Assembly (NCBI RefSeq): GCF_947495255.1 | Contig: NZ_CANLYI010000006.1 | Coordinates: forward strand, 124,001 to 188,000 | DNA length: 64,000 nt | From: an uncultured Winogradskyella sp. | Lineage (GTDB): Bacteria > Bacteroidota > Bacteroidia > Flavobacteriales > Flavobacteriaceae | Reading direction: 5' to 3' | Shown here: piece after piece, positions 26,955 to 37,273 of the stretch | How positions within the stretch are numbered: position 1 is the first letter of the stretch | How the letters are laid out: each line of letters begins with the position of its first letter | Position numbers and translations under genes: made by a program | Notes under the pieces: model-generated | The model's input: only the letters and a program-made list of their open reading frames with translations | What the model was told of the DNA's origin: nothing | Database searches by the model: none

Positions 26955-28856
26955 TTACAGAATTGAATATGTGTTTAAATACCATTTTTGAAAGGCATAA
27001 AAGCTCCATACTCTTAAACTATTATCTTCTTTACCTGAAATATGATTTTTAACTAAGTTAGTTATGTAATTTAAATTAAATATACCTTGAGACTCTAGGA
27101 ATTTTGGTTCAATATAAGATTCTAATTCTGGTTTTAAACTCGACCTTAACCAGTCTCCTACAGGTACTCCAAAACCTTGCTTTGATTTGTCTAAAAATCC
27201 AGGGCTAAATTTATCCGCGAAAGCTTCTTTTAAAATATATTTCTTATTCCAACCTTTCATTAAATAATTTTCAGGTAGTGAATTAGTTAAATCCCAAATG
27301 GCTTTATTTAAAAACGGAGCTCTACATTCTAAGGAATTTAACATACTTGTTCTATCTACTTTTACAAGCATATCACCTTCTAGGCTTACGTTTTTATCCA
27401 CCATTCTAAAATCTGTTAAATTTTTTGGATTCTGTTGGTTGTATTTTGTTTTGAATTCTGAAAAGGTGTCATTGATTAAACTGTTACTTTTTAATAGTTG
27501 TACCTTTTCTTGGTCGGTAAAGGCTAAAGAAATTATATTCCAATATTGATTTCCATCGTAATTAAAGGCTTTTAACAAACGATTTAATTTAAAACGTTTG
27601 CCTCTATTATCATCCTTAGTACTTAGAAGACCAGAAGTTAATTTAATAATTTGACGGTGTAAACCTTTAGGTACTATGGATGTGTATTTATTATTTAATT
27701 TACCCATATAGTATTTATTGTAACCTCCAAATACTTCATCACCACCATCTCCGGTTAATGCAACTTTTACGTAATCACTAGCATGTTTAGATACTAAGTG
27801 AGTAGGAAGGGCAGAAGAGTCAGCAAAAGGTTCATCAAAATTTAGTAGGATTTCATCAATCCCATTCATAAAATCACTTTCCTTTACAATAAACTCATGA
27901 TGATTACTATTTACTAATTTTGCTACAACTTGTGATTTGTCTGTTTCATCAAATTTTTTCTTTTCAAACCCAATAGAAAATGTTTCAATTTTCTCACTAG
28001 AGATTTCAGATAAGCAATGTGTAACTACTGATGAATCTACACCTCCAGATAAAAAGGTGCCAATTGATACATCTGCGATAGATCTACTTTCAACACTTTT
28101 AATTACTTCATTATAAACTTCTTTTTTTGCATCGTTAAATGAAATTTTTCGTTTTTCAACTGGTGTTATTTTATTAATTTCATTAATTGTAAAATCATCA
28201 GTTGCTAAATCATAATCGATATAACTGTTACTGGGTAATTTTTTGATGCCTTCATATATTGAATATGGTGCAGGTATATATGTTAACCTAAAATAAAGAT
28301 TTATACCCTCCTTACAAATATTGGGTTTAGCGGGTAAATAACTAATTAAAGATTTTAATTCTGACCCATAAACAAAATCTGTTTTTGTTTTTGTATAATA
28401 TAAAGGTTTCTCACCAAAAAAATCTCTAGCAATAAATACTTTGTTTTTTGTTTTATCATGTATGCTAAATGCAAACATACCATCTAATTCCTTGAAAGCC
28501 TCAACACCTTTTTGCTCATAGAGTTTAAGGATTACTTCAGTATCACTCGTAGTATTAAAAGTTACACCTGAAAGTTCTAATTGTTGTTTTAAAATTCTGT
28601 AATTATAAATTTCTCCATTAAATACAATACCAATTTTATTATTATCAGTATACATCGGTTGCTTGCCTGTACTTAAATCTATAATAGATAATCTTCTCAT
28701 CGCCATTGCAACAGATGTTGACTCTGAAGAGGCTATATAAAAGCCGTCTTCATCTGGTCCACGATGAAAAATGAGTTGATTCATTACGGTTATTTTTTTT
28801 CGTAATTCACCCTCGTCTAATTTTATATTACTTATAATTCCATTAATTCCACACAT
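26955..28856 (-). CDS. asnB: Asparagine synthase-like glutamine amidotransferase (first copy)
   Basis: The 633-aa protein has the class II glutaminase domain beginning MCGINGI with nucleophile C2, FHRGPDEDGF and FNGEIYNYRIL, and a synthetase domain with the PP-loop SGGVDSSVVTH and LTGDGGDEVFGGY. The C-terminal CRAPFLNKAIWDL and DKSKQGFGVPVGDWLR are also typical. It is embedded among glycosyltransferase genes (4 and 9 bases to its neighbours), so it likely amidates a uronic acid or similar sugar, as proposed for WbpS-like proteins, rather than making asparagine. The substrate is inferred from context only. Confidence 0.9.
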   Translation of the reverse strand: MCGINGIISNIKLDEGELRKKITVMNQLIFHRGPDEDGFYIASSESTSVAMAMRRLSIIDLSTGKQPMYTDNNKIGIVFNGEIYNYRILKQQLELSGVTFNTTSDTEVILKLYEQKGVEAFKELDGMFAFSIHDKTKNKVFIARDFFGEKPLYYTKTKTDFVYGSELKSLISYLPAKPNICKEGINLYFRLTYIPAPYSIYEGIKKLPSNSYIDYDLATDDFTINEINKITPVEKRKISFNDAKKEVYNEVIKSVESRSIADVSIGTFLSGGVDSSVVTHCLSEISSEKIETFSIGFEKKKFDETDKSQVVAKLVNSNHHEFIVKESDFMNGIDEILLNFDEPFADSSALPTHLVSKHASDYVKVALTGDGGDEVFGGYNKYYMGKLNNKYTSIVPKGLHRQIIKLTSGLLSTKDDNRGKRFKLNRLLKAFNYDGNQYWNIISLAFTDQEKVQLLKSNSLINDTFSEFKTKYNQQNPKNLTDFRMVDKNVSLEGDMLVKVDRTSMLNSLECRAPFLNKAIWDLTNSLPENYLMKGWNKKYILKEAFADKFSPGFLDKSKQGFGVPVGDWLRSSLKPELESYIEPKFLESQGIFNLNYITNLVKNHISGKEDNSLRVWSFYAFQKWYLNTYSIL

Positions 28857-28860
28857 ATTA

Positions 28861-30015
28861 TTAGCCTTCTAAAAGTTCTTTTACTTTATTATAAATACTT
28901 GGTAAATCATTTTGTTTTGCACGCTCAAAACCAAGTTCACTATATTTTTGTCTTACTTCAGGATTATCTCTTAGATAAGTTAAAGCCTTAGCTAAAGCAT
29001 TAGTATCATCAACATTAATTAATATACCATATTTACAGGTAACATATTCACCTTCTTTTATATCAATTGGTTCGTTGTCATTCAACAACTCTAGAGGTCC
29101 AGACATGCAATTAGTAGAGATGACAGGTAAGCCAACTGACATAGCTTCTAAAACAACATTTGGAAACCCCTCTGTTTTTGATGATAGTACAAAACAGTCG
29201 TGCTTAATTAGTTCTTCTTTTACATTTTTAATTAATCCTAAAAATGTCACTTGATTTTCTAGCCCAGATTCCTTAACATAATCTTTAACTTCTTCTTCCA
29301 TTGTTCCGACTCCTGCTTGTACAAAATGAAAGTGATTTTTGTCTAATAGAGGTAGAGTATTAATAATCATTAACTGATTTTTAGCTTTGTAAATACTACC
29401 AACATTAATAAAGCTTAAAGTTTCTTTTGCAACTATAGTATTTGGTATTTTTCTTATATTTTCATCGACAGTAATTGGATTATAAATTACTGACATAGGC
29501 ATTTTTACATTGAAAGATTCTTTTAAATCTTTATTTATATAAACAGAATTTGAAAATAAAAAATTATTCTTAGGATAAAAATAAGGGAACATATATTTAG
29601 CTAAGAAAAGTGATGATCCATTTGTTCTATACATAATAGAAGGGAAGCAACGTTCGCTAATTACTGTTTTTAAATTTTTATTAAGCATAGCCATAATTCC
29701 GTTAATAATATTTGGTAAGGCTAAAAACGCTAGTGAAATATCAATATTTCTTTTTTTAATTAAGCGGTTGTATTTCCAAATGTTAAAAAGTGTGTCTTTT
29801 CCTTTTCTGTAAATATTATTATCTCTGCAAAGTGATTTTGATAATACTACTAATTCGACACCTTCTGGTATTTCATAGTCTATATACTCGTAAAAAAGTA
29901 CTAATGTAACGTTGTAATCGTTCACCAAATGCTTAAGCAAAAGGCTAGTTACACGTTCCGCACCACCTGCTCCGTAATCGATACTTAAAACACTTAAGTT
30001 TTTTTTTGCTTTCAT
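28861..30015 (-). CDS. GT4 family glycosyltransferase
   Basis: The 384-aa GT-B enzyme starts with LSIDYGAGGAERVTSLLLKH, the glycine-rich acceptor loop of this group, and has FINVGSIYKAKNQLMIINTL and the intact EX7E motif EGFPNVVLE in the donor half. A charged insert ELLNDNEPIDIKEGEY is typical of GT4 members from capsule loci. It should extend the lipid-linked repeat unit on the cytoplasmic face. It lies 2 bases from the next GT4 gene and 4 from asnB, so it is co-transcribed. Donor and acceptor are unknown. Confidence 0.92.
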   Translation of the reverse strand: MKAKKNLSVLSIDYGAGGAERVTSLLLKHLVNDYNVTLVLFYEYIDYEIPEGVELVVLSKSLCRDNNIYRKGKDTLFNIWKYNRLIKKRNIDISLAFLALPNIINGIMAMLNKNLKTVISERCFPSIMYRTNGSSLFLAKYMFPYFYPKNNFLFSNSVYINKDLKESFNVKMPMSVIYNPITVDENIRKIPNTIVAKETLSFINVGSIYKAKNQLMIINTLPLLDKNHFHFVQAGVGTMEEEVKDYVKESGLENQVTFLGLIKNVKEELIKHDCFVLSSKTEGFPNVVLEAMSVGLPVISTNCMSGPLELLNDNEPIDIKEGEYVTCKYGILINVDDTNALAKALTYLRDNPEVRQKYSELGFERAKQNDLPSIYNKVKELLEG

Positions 30016-30017
30016 AA

Positions 30018-31100
30018 TTATTTTATTAGATTTATAAATAAATCTTCATATTTTTTTATAATAATTTCTTCACTATAACGGCTACTTATTGTTTTACTAA
30101 CATCTTCAGGGTTAAACTTATAACTTTTATTTATGTTATTAAGCTGTTCTATAAAATCATCCTCAGTTTTTACTACAAAACCATTTATGTCCGATTTAAT
30201 AATTTCGTTTATTCCTCCAGGAGCATCAAAAGCAATTACAGGAGTGCCTACCATGCAACTTTCAATTATAGCATTAGGAAACCCTTCTACAAAAGAACCT
30301 TGCAGATAAACATTACTGTTTTCTAAGTATTTACTAACTTGATCGGTAAAGGGTATATTGGTTACATTTTTACCAAATCCTAGTTCTTCAATACGATTAA
30401 AAAGAGTATTTTTTTCAGGGCCATCTCCAATTATGGTATAATGAAATGGGAAATTTAACTTACCTAAAACTTCAATTAATCTAGCATGTCCTTTCTGTTT
30501 TACTAATCTAGCAACTGTAATAAAATGTAGTGGTTTTATTGTTTTGTTTGATTTTTTTGTTTTAAATCCAGAAGTTACGGGATTGTTTATTACTACCAGT
30601 TTATTTTGTTTGATATTGTTCGATTTGTTTAAATCATTAAGCATATCTTGAGATTGACATATGACTTTGTCGAATCTATTGAAACGGTATTTTTCTATAA
30701 ATTCAAAAACACTAAATTTATTAGATTGCTCATTAAATTGTGCTAAAACACTTAAAACATTGACCTCTCTAGCAACAAATTTAATTTTTGGAAAAAACCA
30801 AGACATATATGCTGTAACAGTATTTAGATGACCAATTGCACTAAAAACAATTTCTGGCTTATTCTTCTTTATAAATTTATATAATTCTGTTATGCCTGAT
30901 TGTACCCTAGGTTTGTTAAAATAAATTACATTTATACCCTTAATATCATAAGCTGCTTCGCTTTCATTTCCTATAATTATTAGAGTAGTTTCAAATTTAG
31001 AAGTATCAAGTTTTTGCGCTATAAAAGACATAACTCTTTCTGCACCACCAGCTCTAAGATTTGGTAAAACAAAGCATATTTTTATTTTTGAATTTTTCAA
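30018..31100 (-). CDS. GT4 family glycosyltransferase
   Basis: The 360-aa GT-B enzyme has CFVLPNLRAGGAERVMSFIA at the N-terminus, HFITVARLVKQKGHARLIEV in the donor half and the intact EX7E motif EGFPNAIIE. APGGINEIIKSDINGF is the usual following block. It is the second of two neighbouring GT4 genes with a similar start, which may be old duplicates that diverged in specificity. It should add one sugar of the repeat unit; which one cannot be told. Confidence 0.92.
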   Translation of the reverse strand: MKNSKIKICFVLPNLRAGGAERVMSFIAQKLDTSKFETTLIIIGNESEAAYDIKGINVIYFNKPRVQSGITELYKFIKKNKPEIVFSAIGHLNTVTAYMSWFFPKIKFVAREVNVLSVLAQFNEQSNKFSVFEFIEKYRFNRFDKVICQSQDMLNDLNKSNNIKQNKLVVINNPVTSGFKTKKSNKTIKPLHFITVARLVKQKGHARLIEVLGKLNFPFHYTIIGDGPEKNTLFNRIEELGFGKNVTNIPFTDQVSKYLENSNVYLQGSFVEGFPNAIIESCMVGTPVIAFDAPGGINEIIKSDINGFVVKTEDDFIEQLNNINKSYKFNPEDVSKTISSRYSEEIIIKKYEDLFINLIK

Positions 31101-31113
31101 TGTTGTTTTGATT

Positions 31114-32364
31114 TTAAGCGTTGGTTTGATTAGGAACTAAATTGATAGGGTTAATCAATTTTATTTGAGTTTTGTAAATTTGACTATCAAAAAATGCTAA
31201 ACAGACTAAGATTGATCTCTCATGAAAAATACTATGTGTAAAAAATCCTTCTAGGAAAAACAGAAGTGCAAAAATGAGATAATAGAATTGATTATGTTTA
31301 AATGCGAGTCTAATATTGTATGCGTTAAAAATTATGTATAACAATAAAGCTAAAAAGCCCAAATTCACAGCTAAATACAAGTAATAATTATGAGTGTTTA
31401 ATTTTCCTCCATTGGCTTTTTTGTCAGAACTATAACCAGTTCCTAGACCTAATGGATTTTGTTTGAATTCGTCAAAATATTCTAAGAGTAAAGTTCCTCT
31501 ACCTCCTTCTATAGCATCACTCGAAATATTACTAGCTTCTGATTGACCCGTCAATAAATCTAATCTTTTCCCAGCCTCTCCTCTTGTAAATTGCGGGAAA
31601 TTTGCTCTAATTACATTGGCTAAAACAACAAGGGAAATTGCAATAAAAATAAAAAGAACAATTAGCTTAAAGAAACTTAGAATCATGGCAACTGGATCTT
31701 TTTGAAATTGATTACTCCAATTATTAATAGCTCCTAATGCTAAGATAAAAAAGACAGATACAAGTCCACTTCTAGAAAATGTTACAAAAACTGTAATTAG
31801 TAAAAATGTAAGAACAAAAAATCGTGCATATTTTTTATTCCATATAAGAACTAAAGCGCAAAGGGCTAAAAATTTTATACCAGATGCTGCCTGGTTTGGA
31901 TTTTCACCAAAACCACCTTTTCGTACACTTTGAGCTAATTTTAAAGATTGATTAGGTAATCCAAACATTAGGTCATAAACCACACTACCTCCACAAAGTA
32001 GTAAACCAACGATTATTACAGTCGTTACAAGGGGTTTACTTTCAGTTCTAAAAAAGTGTACGGCTATTATGTAAAGTAATAATGTAATGAAATTTAAGCT
32101 AATTTCTGTGATAATTACCTCTTCACTAGCCTTGGTAAAGACAGAATATAATATGGTTAATAATGTGATAAATGCAAAAAACCTGAAAGTGTGAGATTTT
32201 AAAATATCATACATGTCAGTAATTGAGTACTTTAGAAAACCGATTACAATAAATAATGGAATTAAAAACATTGAAGGCTCTAAAGGAACTACGTTTACCC
32301 TAAACAAGAAAATATCTGCATAGGAAGCAAACAATACCAAAAGTAAACCAAGAAGATATTTCAT
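31114..32364 (-). CDS. O-antigen ligase/polymerase family membrane protein (Wzy-like)
   Basis: The 416-aa protein has about eleven membrane helices and a long periplasmic loop (about residues 255-325) that ends in LGTGYSSDKKANG followed by LNTHNYYLYLAVNLG, the conserved His-containing block of the Wzy/WaaL family. In a cluster with a Wzx flippase and Wza/Wzc it is most likely the Wzy polymerase that joins repeat units in the periplasm. It lies 8 bases from the flippase gene. Polymerase and ligase cannot be separated by sequence alone, but context favours polymerase. Confidence 0.85.
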   Translation of the reverse strand: MKYLLGLLLVLFASYADIFLFRVNVVPLEPSMFLIPLFIVIGFLKYSITDMYDILKSHTFRFFAFITLLTILYSVFTKASEEVIITEISLNFITLLLYIIAVHFFRTESKPLVTTVIIVGLLLCGGSVVYDLMFGLPNQSLKLAQSVRKGGFGENPNQAASGIKFLALCALVLIWNKKYARFFVLTFLLITVFVTFSRSGLVSVFFILALGAINNWSNQFQKDPVAMILSFFKLIVLFIFIAISLVVLANVIRANFPQFTRGEAGKRLDLLTGQSEASNISSDAIEGGRGTLLLEYFDEFKQNPLGLGTGYSSDKKANGGKLNTHNYYLYLAVNLGFLALLLYIIFNAYNIRLAFKHNQFYYLIFALLFFLEGFFTHSIFHERSILVCLAFFDSQIYKTQIKLINPINLVPNQTNA

Positions 32365-32372
32365 AAATATGT

Positions 32373-33920
32373 CTACTTTTTATTCATTTTTTGTTTTACA
32401 AAAGAAATTATTCTAATGTTAATATTTCTAAAACCTTTACTGAAAACACTTAAAATTAAATAATAGATAATAGAAAATAAAGTACCTAACTTAATAAGCT
32501 TCAATATTAAATATAATAAATTGGAAGTTGTGTCAAAATTAATAAAATCAATTAAAATATAGAATAATAGAGCAGCAGACAGTAAATATAGTAAATGACC
32601 ACAAAAGCCTATCCAGTATTTAAAATGGTTAATTTCAAATCCTTTGGTAAATAAGTAATATGGCCGCCAAATCATTATTATTGTTGCTTGACTAATAATT
32701 GTACCTATAAATATCCCAATAACACCGAATTTAATAACAAATAAAATTGAAAACACTAAATTTATAATACTCTGAGCTAAAGGAGCCCAAACATCTGCAT
32801 AAAGTCCATAAGCCTGTATATAGGTATCAACAGGATTTCTTACTTGTAATATAAAGAATATAGTTATTAGTGCAATTAATACATTATGAGACATTAAGTA
32901 CTTACTATCTTCTAACCATATCATAATTAAATCATCAAAGCCAACAAAAAGCATAACAGAGGCGCATCCTGCAAGAAAAAAGCGTAATGCCATCATTTCC
33001 CAAAACACTTTAATCATACTCTTAATGTCATTTTCTGCAACTAAGTTTCCTACAGCAGAATTAGTACCATTAAAAATTTGACTAACGAGTGTATTGATAT
33101 TATTCATTACAAGTTGGTAATTACCAACAAAGGCAACTGTAGCCGGATTTATAAAAGAAAAAATCACAATATTATCTGTTCCATTAGATACAAATCCACC
33201 TATTTTATGAAAGCTTAATTGCTTAATTTTCTTTAATAATTCATGATTTCGTTCTCTAACCTCTTTTGTTGTTTTAAACTTAAAATTTAACCATGGATAA
33301 GTTTTTTTGATTTTTTTACGCAATAAATATATATATATAAATGGGGTAGAAAGTTCTAAGAAAATCCATAATAATATACTTTCAAAATAAATTAAAACTA
33401 AACATTGCAGTCCAAGACGTAGAACAAAAATAGATTGATTGATTGTAATATTCATATAACCTTTTTGATCTGCCTCCATAAGGAATACATGATAAGCAAA
33501 GAAATAGGTCAATAAATTACTAGAAAGTAGGGATAGAAATAAGAATATTATTATACCTAAACTAATCTCTGTAGTTTCAAAAATATAGGGAAAAAATACA
33601 ATTAAACAAACACCTACGGATAAAACAAAAAGACCAATACGTTTATATAAAAAACCAAGATAACCGATAATTTCATTTATTTTATCTTGATTGTTCTCGT
33701 AAATAGGTTTGTAAAGCGAAAATCCTACGGCAGCTCCAATACCTAACTCTGAGAGATTTAAGAATTGTAATATGCTTTTTAAAACACCAACAACTCCCAT
33801 AAATTCATCACCTAAATTATCTAAAAATATATTTCTAGAATAGAATTGAATAACTATGTATACAAAATGGAAAACTAAAGAAATCCAAGCATTTTTGAAT
33901 GTTAATGACAATCTTGACAT
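32373..33920 (-). CDS. Polysaccharide repeat-unit flippase (Wzx-like, MOP superfamily)
   Basis: The 515-aa protein has 12-14 membrane helices along its length and the general look of Wzx/RfbX proteins. It begins SLTFKNAWISLVFHFVYIVI, with charged loops such as YKPIYENNQDKINEIIGYLG and a central GGFVSNGTDNIVIFSFINPA. It should move the lipid-linked repeat unit from the cytoplasmic to the periplasmic face. Its genes on both sides are 8 and 13 bases away (Wzy and a GT2), placing it in the operon. No other flippase is present in the cluster. Confidence 0.87.
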   Translation of the reverse strand: MSRLSLTFKNAWISLVFHFVYIVIQFYSRNIFLDNLGDEFMGVVGVLKSILQFLNLSELGIGAAVGFSLYKPIYENNQDKINEIIGYLGFLYKRIGLFVLSVGVCLIVFFPYIFETTEISLGIIIFLFLSLLSSNLLTYFFAYHVFLMEADQKGYMNITINQSIFVLRLGLQCLVLIYFESILLWIFLELSTPFIYIYLLRKKIKKTYPWLNFKFKTTKEVRERNHELLKKIKQLSFHKIGGFVSNGTDNIVIFSFINPATVAFVGNYQLVMNNINTLVSQIFNGTNSAVGNLVAENDIKSMIKVFWEMMALRFFLAGCASVMLFVGFDDLIMIWLEDSKYLMSHNVLIALITIFFILQVRNPVDTYIQAYGLYADVWAPLAQSIINLVFSILFVIKFGVIGIFIGTIISQATIIMIWRPYYLFTKGFEINHFKYWIGFCGHLLYLLSAALLFYILIDFINFDTTSNLLYLILKLIKLGTLFSIIYYLILSVFSKGFRNINIRIISFVKQKMNKK

Positions 33921-33933
33921 ATCAAATTAGCTT

Positions 33934-34878
33934 TTAAGGTTGTTTAGACTTAACTGCTTTATAAGATACAGATATAAATTCAATAACTTTTCTTGGTAAA
34001 ACTATTACCATAAAGGAGCGCAATGAAACATTTGAAACATTTAAAGATTTTAAAATAGAAGTTCTCAGTTTCTTTCTATAATTACCATTTTGGTCAAAAT
34101 TTGTATTTCTGCTTAATAAAAAATAATGATCGGTATAGTAACCAACAATATAATTATTGACTACTTTATTTAGTTCAATATCATCAGCAATATTAGATTT
34201 TATATATTCTGTAGCTCTTATAGCGATATCTCTTTTCATTTCTGAATAGTTACTTCTAATAATACCTATACTTTCTCTATTATATTGGTAAAGAGGACTG
34301 TTTAAAAAACCGATTGAATTAACTTTATTAATAACGTCAATGGTAAAGAAAACATCTTGGTGAATAATGTTTGGAATAAACCTCATGTTTTCAACAATAG
34401 ATCTTTTGTAAAGTCTTTTCCAAACTTGAAAACTTGTTGTATTTATAATTCTTTTTGTAGCAGTTATTGAATTTTCAATCTTAAAACTATCGTCAAAAAC
34501 CACATTGTTCTCAGCTGAATTTCTTTCTATTTCTACAACTTCAAGATTATTTTCAAGCAATAGATTAAGCATTTTTTCTAGCATAATAGGCTCTATATAA
34601 TCATCGCTATCTATAAACGAAATAAAATCACCTTTAGCAATTTCTAACCCAGTATTTCTAGCAATACTAGAACCTCCATTTTGCTGATTTACAACAGTTA
34701 TACGAGTATCATTTGTAGCGAAAGAGTTACAAATGGTTTTACTACTATCAGATGAACCATCATTAATTAAAATAATTTCTAGGTTTCTGTAGGTTTGGTT
34801 CGCTATACTATTAATACAACGCTCTAAATATTGTTCTGCGTTGTAAACTGGTACTATAACTGATATTAAATTGGTCAT
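33934..34878 (-). CDS. GT2 family glycosyltransferase
   Basis: The 314-aa protein has the GT-A fold of family 2. It opens ISVIVPVYNAEQYLERCINS, has IILINDGSSDSS and the acceptor block GGSSIARNTGLEIAKGDFIS, and ends the catalytic core with the metal-binding FIDSDDYIEP. The C-terminal 150 residues are variable and may set acceptor choice. It acts on the cytoplasmic side, adding one sugar of the repeat unit. It is the first glycosyltransferase transcribed after the MBOAT/SGNH pair. Confidence 0.93.
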   Translation of the reverse strand: MTNLISVIVPVYNAEQYLERCINSIANQTYRNLEIILINDGSSDSSKTICNSFATNDTRITVVNQQNGGSSIARNTGLEIAKGDFISFIDSDDYIEPIMLEKMLNLLLENNLEVVEIERNSAENNVVFDDSFKIENSITATKRIINTTSFQVWKRLYKRSIVENMRFIPNIIHQDVFFTIDVINKVNSIGFLNSPLYQYNRESIGIIRSNYSEMKRDIAIRATEYIKSNIADDIELNKVVNNYIVGYYTDHYFLLSRNTNFDQNGNYRKKLRTSILKSLNVSNVSLRSFMVIVLPRKVIEFISVSYKAVKSKQP

Positions 34879-34916
34879 GTGATAATTAGCCTTTAATACA
34901 AAAGTGCTTTTGTAGA

Positions 34917-35813
34917 TTATTTTTTAATCTTAATTCCTGAATCTTCAAAGATGATATTAGATAGTATTTCGATTCCTTTTTTATTTAAATGATCTTCATC
35001 ATCAAAGTAAATAGGGTTTGTAATTTTAGTAGAATAGTCAAGGTTTAAATCTAAATTTAGAGTCTTTATAAAGTCGTCTACTTTCTTTCGTTCATCGTTT
35101 TTACATTGATTAATATAATTTTCATTTACAGGAAATCTTACACCTATAACTTTAATATTATTGGTTTTACATATTTCAATAATAGTTTTATAAGTGTTAA
35201 TAAAACTTTGGTTTGTCATTACTGACGAATGATCAGAGATACCGGTATTCGTAGCTATTTCAATTCTTTCCTCATTAGATAATTCACTCCAAACTTTTTT
35301 GTCACTATTACTACTAGGCTTTAAGTTTGAGTAAATTTCATTTAACGCAAAACTTATGTAACTATCATTAAATAATGGCACTTTCTCAGTTATTAAATTA
35401 AGCTTAGACTTATTATATACATTTAAAGTGTCATCAAGTTTTAGAAGGTACTTATTTAAAAACGTGCTATTTGATGAGCTTGAATTATTAAATATTTGCG
35501 GTTCAGTTGCAATAAAGACGTATTTTAAATTTTTATTGTATTTAATCATTGACAATACCTTAATATACATCTCGTAAACACCGTCTGCTCCAAAAGCTAG
35601 ATTTCCTAAATTATTTGAGAGGTTTAAAAGTTTAATAGTCTCGACATGGGAGTCTCCAAGAAAAACTATTTCAGATTGTGAATCTAAAACAGAATCAATT
35701 CTTTCAATATACTTTTTTTCTTGCTTAAAGAAATCACTCGTTTTAAAGGAATAAATATTTACGATTATAAAAACAATTATATATGGAGTTAATTTTATAA
35801 ATATACTTTTCAT
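34917..35813 (-). CDS. SGNH-like protein paired with MBOAT (probable O-acetylation factor)
   Basis: The 298-aa protein has an N-terminal membrane anchor (about residues 8-22) and then a periplasmic domain with SGNH-like blocks. EIVFLGDSHVETIKL resembles block I (GDSH), and YFDDEDHLNKKGIEIL near the C-terminus resembles block V (DxxH). AlgX/AlgJ-type proteins with this fold accept acetyl groups from an AlgI-type MBOAT and pass them to the polymer. The gene follows the MBOAT gene by 11 bases, which supports that role. Overall similarity to characterised members cannot be judged here, so the call rests on motifs and pairing. Confidence 0.7.
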   Translation of the reverse strand: MKSIFIKLTPYIIVFIIVNIYSFKTSDFFKQEKKYIERIDSVLDSQSEIVFLGDSHVETIKLLNLSNNLGNLAFGADGVYEMYIKVLSMIKYNKNLKYVFIATEPQIFNNSSSSNSTFLNKYLLKLDDTLNVYNKSKLNLITEKVPLFNDSYISFALNEIYSNLKPSSNSDKKVWSELSNEERIEIATNTGISDHSSVMTNQSFINTYKTIIEICKTNNIKVIGVRFPVNENYINQCKNDERKKVDDFIKTLNLDLNLDYSTKITNPIYFDDEDHLNKKGIEILSNIIFEDSGIKIKK

Positions 35814-35824
35814 AACTAATTGAT

Positions 35825-37273
35825 TTAAAATTGAAAGTAAATGAAGTCTATGGCTCCTCCTGTTGCTCTAAAGAAAATTATTAACAGAATTAGTGAGGAG
35901 TACAAAACAGTTCTTACAGGAGCTCTGAAATGGCCTACTTGAAAAGAATAGTTTGAATCTCTATTGAAAATTTCAAATAAACTTAAATAAATAAGGCCAA
36001 TAACAATTATAAAAGGTTTTACAGTAGACCCCATTGTTTTTATATAGCTCATAGGGTTTGTTAATATTGAACTTGATATTATCTCTGAAATATAACTAAT
36101 AGCATGGCTAAATGAGTCTGCTCTAAAGAATATCCAAGCAAATGTCACGGCAATAAAAGTTATTAGGATACTAAAAAATTTCACAAATTTTTCTGGTAGA
36201 ATTTTTACCGTTGCCATGTTTCGACTATAACTAGTCTGAATGAAATAAAATAGTGAATGTAAGGCACCCCAAATAATAAATGTCCAATTTGCTCCATGCC
36301 AAAATCCGCTAACAGTGAAGGTAATAATAATATTTAAAGATCTTCTAAAACTTGAATCGACCTTACTACCACCTAGAGGAATATAAACATAATCTCTAAA
36401 CCATGTTGACAATGAAATATGCCAACGTCTCCAAAAGTCTTGTATGTTCTCAGATAAATATGGGGATTTAAAGTTTTGCATTAAATCAATTCCCATCATT
36501 CGAGATATACCTATAGCTATATCAGAATAACCAGAAAAATCACCATAAATTTGAAAAGCAAATAAAATAACACCAATTACTAAGACACTACCAGGATAAC
36601 TATCAGAGTTTTCAAATATTTGATTAGCATAAAAAGCACAATTGTCAGCAATAACGATTTTCTTAAAAAGTCCCCAAAGTCCTTGTTTCGCTCCTTCTTT
36701 AAATTCATAAAGGTTAAATGTTCTTTTCTTAGAAAATTGTGGGAGTAGGTGAGAAGCTCTTTCTATTGGACCAGCAACTAATTGAGGAAAGAATGATACA
36801 AAAGTCATAAACTCCAATAAATTTTTATTAGATTTCATTTTTCCTTTGTAAATATCAATAGTGTAGCTCATTGTCTGAAATGTGTAAAAACTAATACCTA
36901 CAGGTAATACAATATTTAACAAGAATGGATTAGTTTCAAATCCAAATAGAGCTACAAAGTCTGAAAATGATTGTGAAAAGAAATTATAATATTTAAAGAA
37001 CCCAAGAATACCTAGGTTAATAGTTAGGCTTAAAATTAGTAGCTGTTTTCTTTTCTTTTTATTATCAGATTCATCTATAGCTTTTCCAATAATATAGTCG
37101 CTTAAGGAGCTAATAACTATTAATGTTAAAAATTTCCAATCCCACCAGCCATAAAAAATATAACTAGAAACTAATAATAGGATATTTTGAAATTTTAAGT
37201 TATTGTAAGATTTGTAATAGATAAAAAATACAATACAAAAGAAAATAACAAATTCAAACGAATTAAAAAGCAT
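35825..37273 (-). CDS. MBOAT family O-acyltransferase (AlgI-like)
   Basis: The 482-aa membrane protein has the AlgI/DltB pattern: SYIFYGWWDWKFLTLI at the N-terminus, PVGISFYTFQTMSYTIDIYK, FFPQLVAGPIERA, QDFWRRWHISLSTWFRDYVY, and the catalytic His in TVSGFWHGANWTF. It moves acyl groups from the cytoplasmic donor across the inner membrane. With the adjacent SGNH-like protein it should O-acetylate the exopolysaccharide in the periplasm. It is the first gene of the long leftward cluster, and a candidate -7 box lies about 155 bases upstream. Confidence 0.93.
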   Translation of the reverse strand: MLFNSFEFVIFFCIVFFIYYKSYNNLKFQNILLLVSSYIFYGWWDWKFLTLIVISSLSDYIIGKAIDESDNKKKRKQLLILSLTINLGILGFFKYYNFFSQSFSDFVALFGFETNPFLLNIVLPVGISFYTFQTMSYTIDIYKGKMKSNKNLLEFMTFVSFFPQLVAGPIERASHLLPQFSKKRTFNLYEFKEGAKQGLWGLFKKIVIADNCAFYANQIFENSDSYPGSVLVIGVILFAFQIYGDFSGYSDIAIGISRMMGIDLMQNFKSPYLSENIQDFWRRWHISLSTWFRDYVYIPLGGSKVDSSFRRSLNIIITFTVSGFWHGANWTFIIWGALHSLFYFIQTSYSRNMATVKILPEKFVKFFSILITFIAVTFAWIFFRADSFSHAISYISEIISSSILTNPMSYIKTMGSTVKPFIIVIGLIYLSLFEIFNRDSNYSFQVGHFRAPVRTVLYSSLILLIIFFRATGGAIDFIYFQF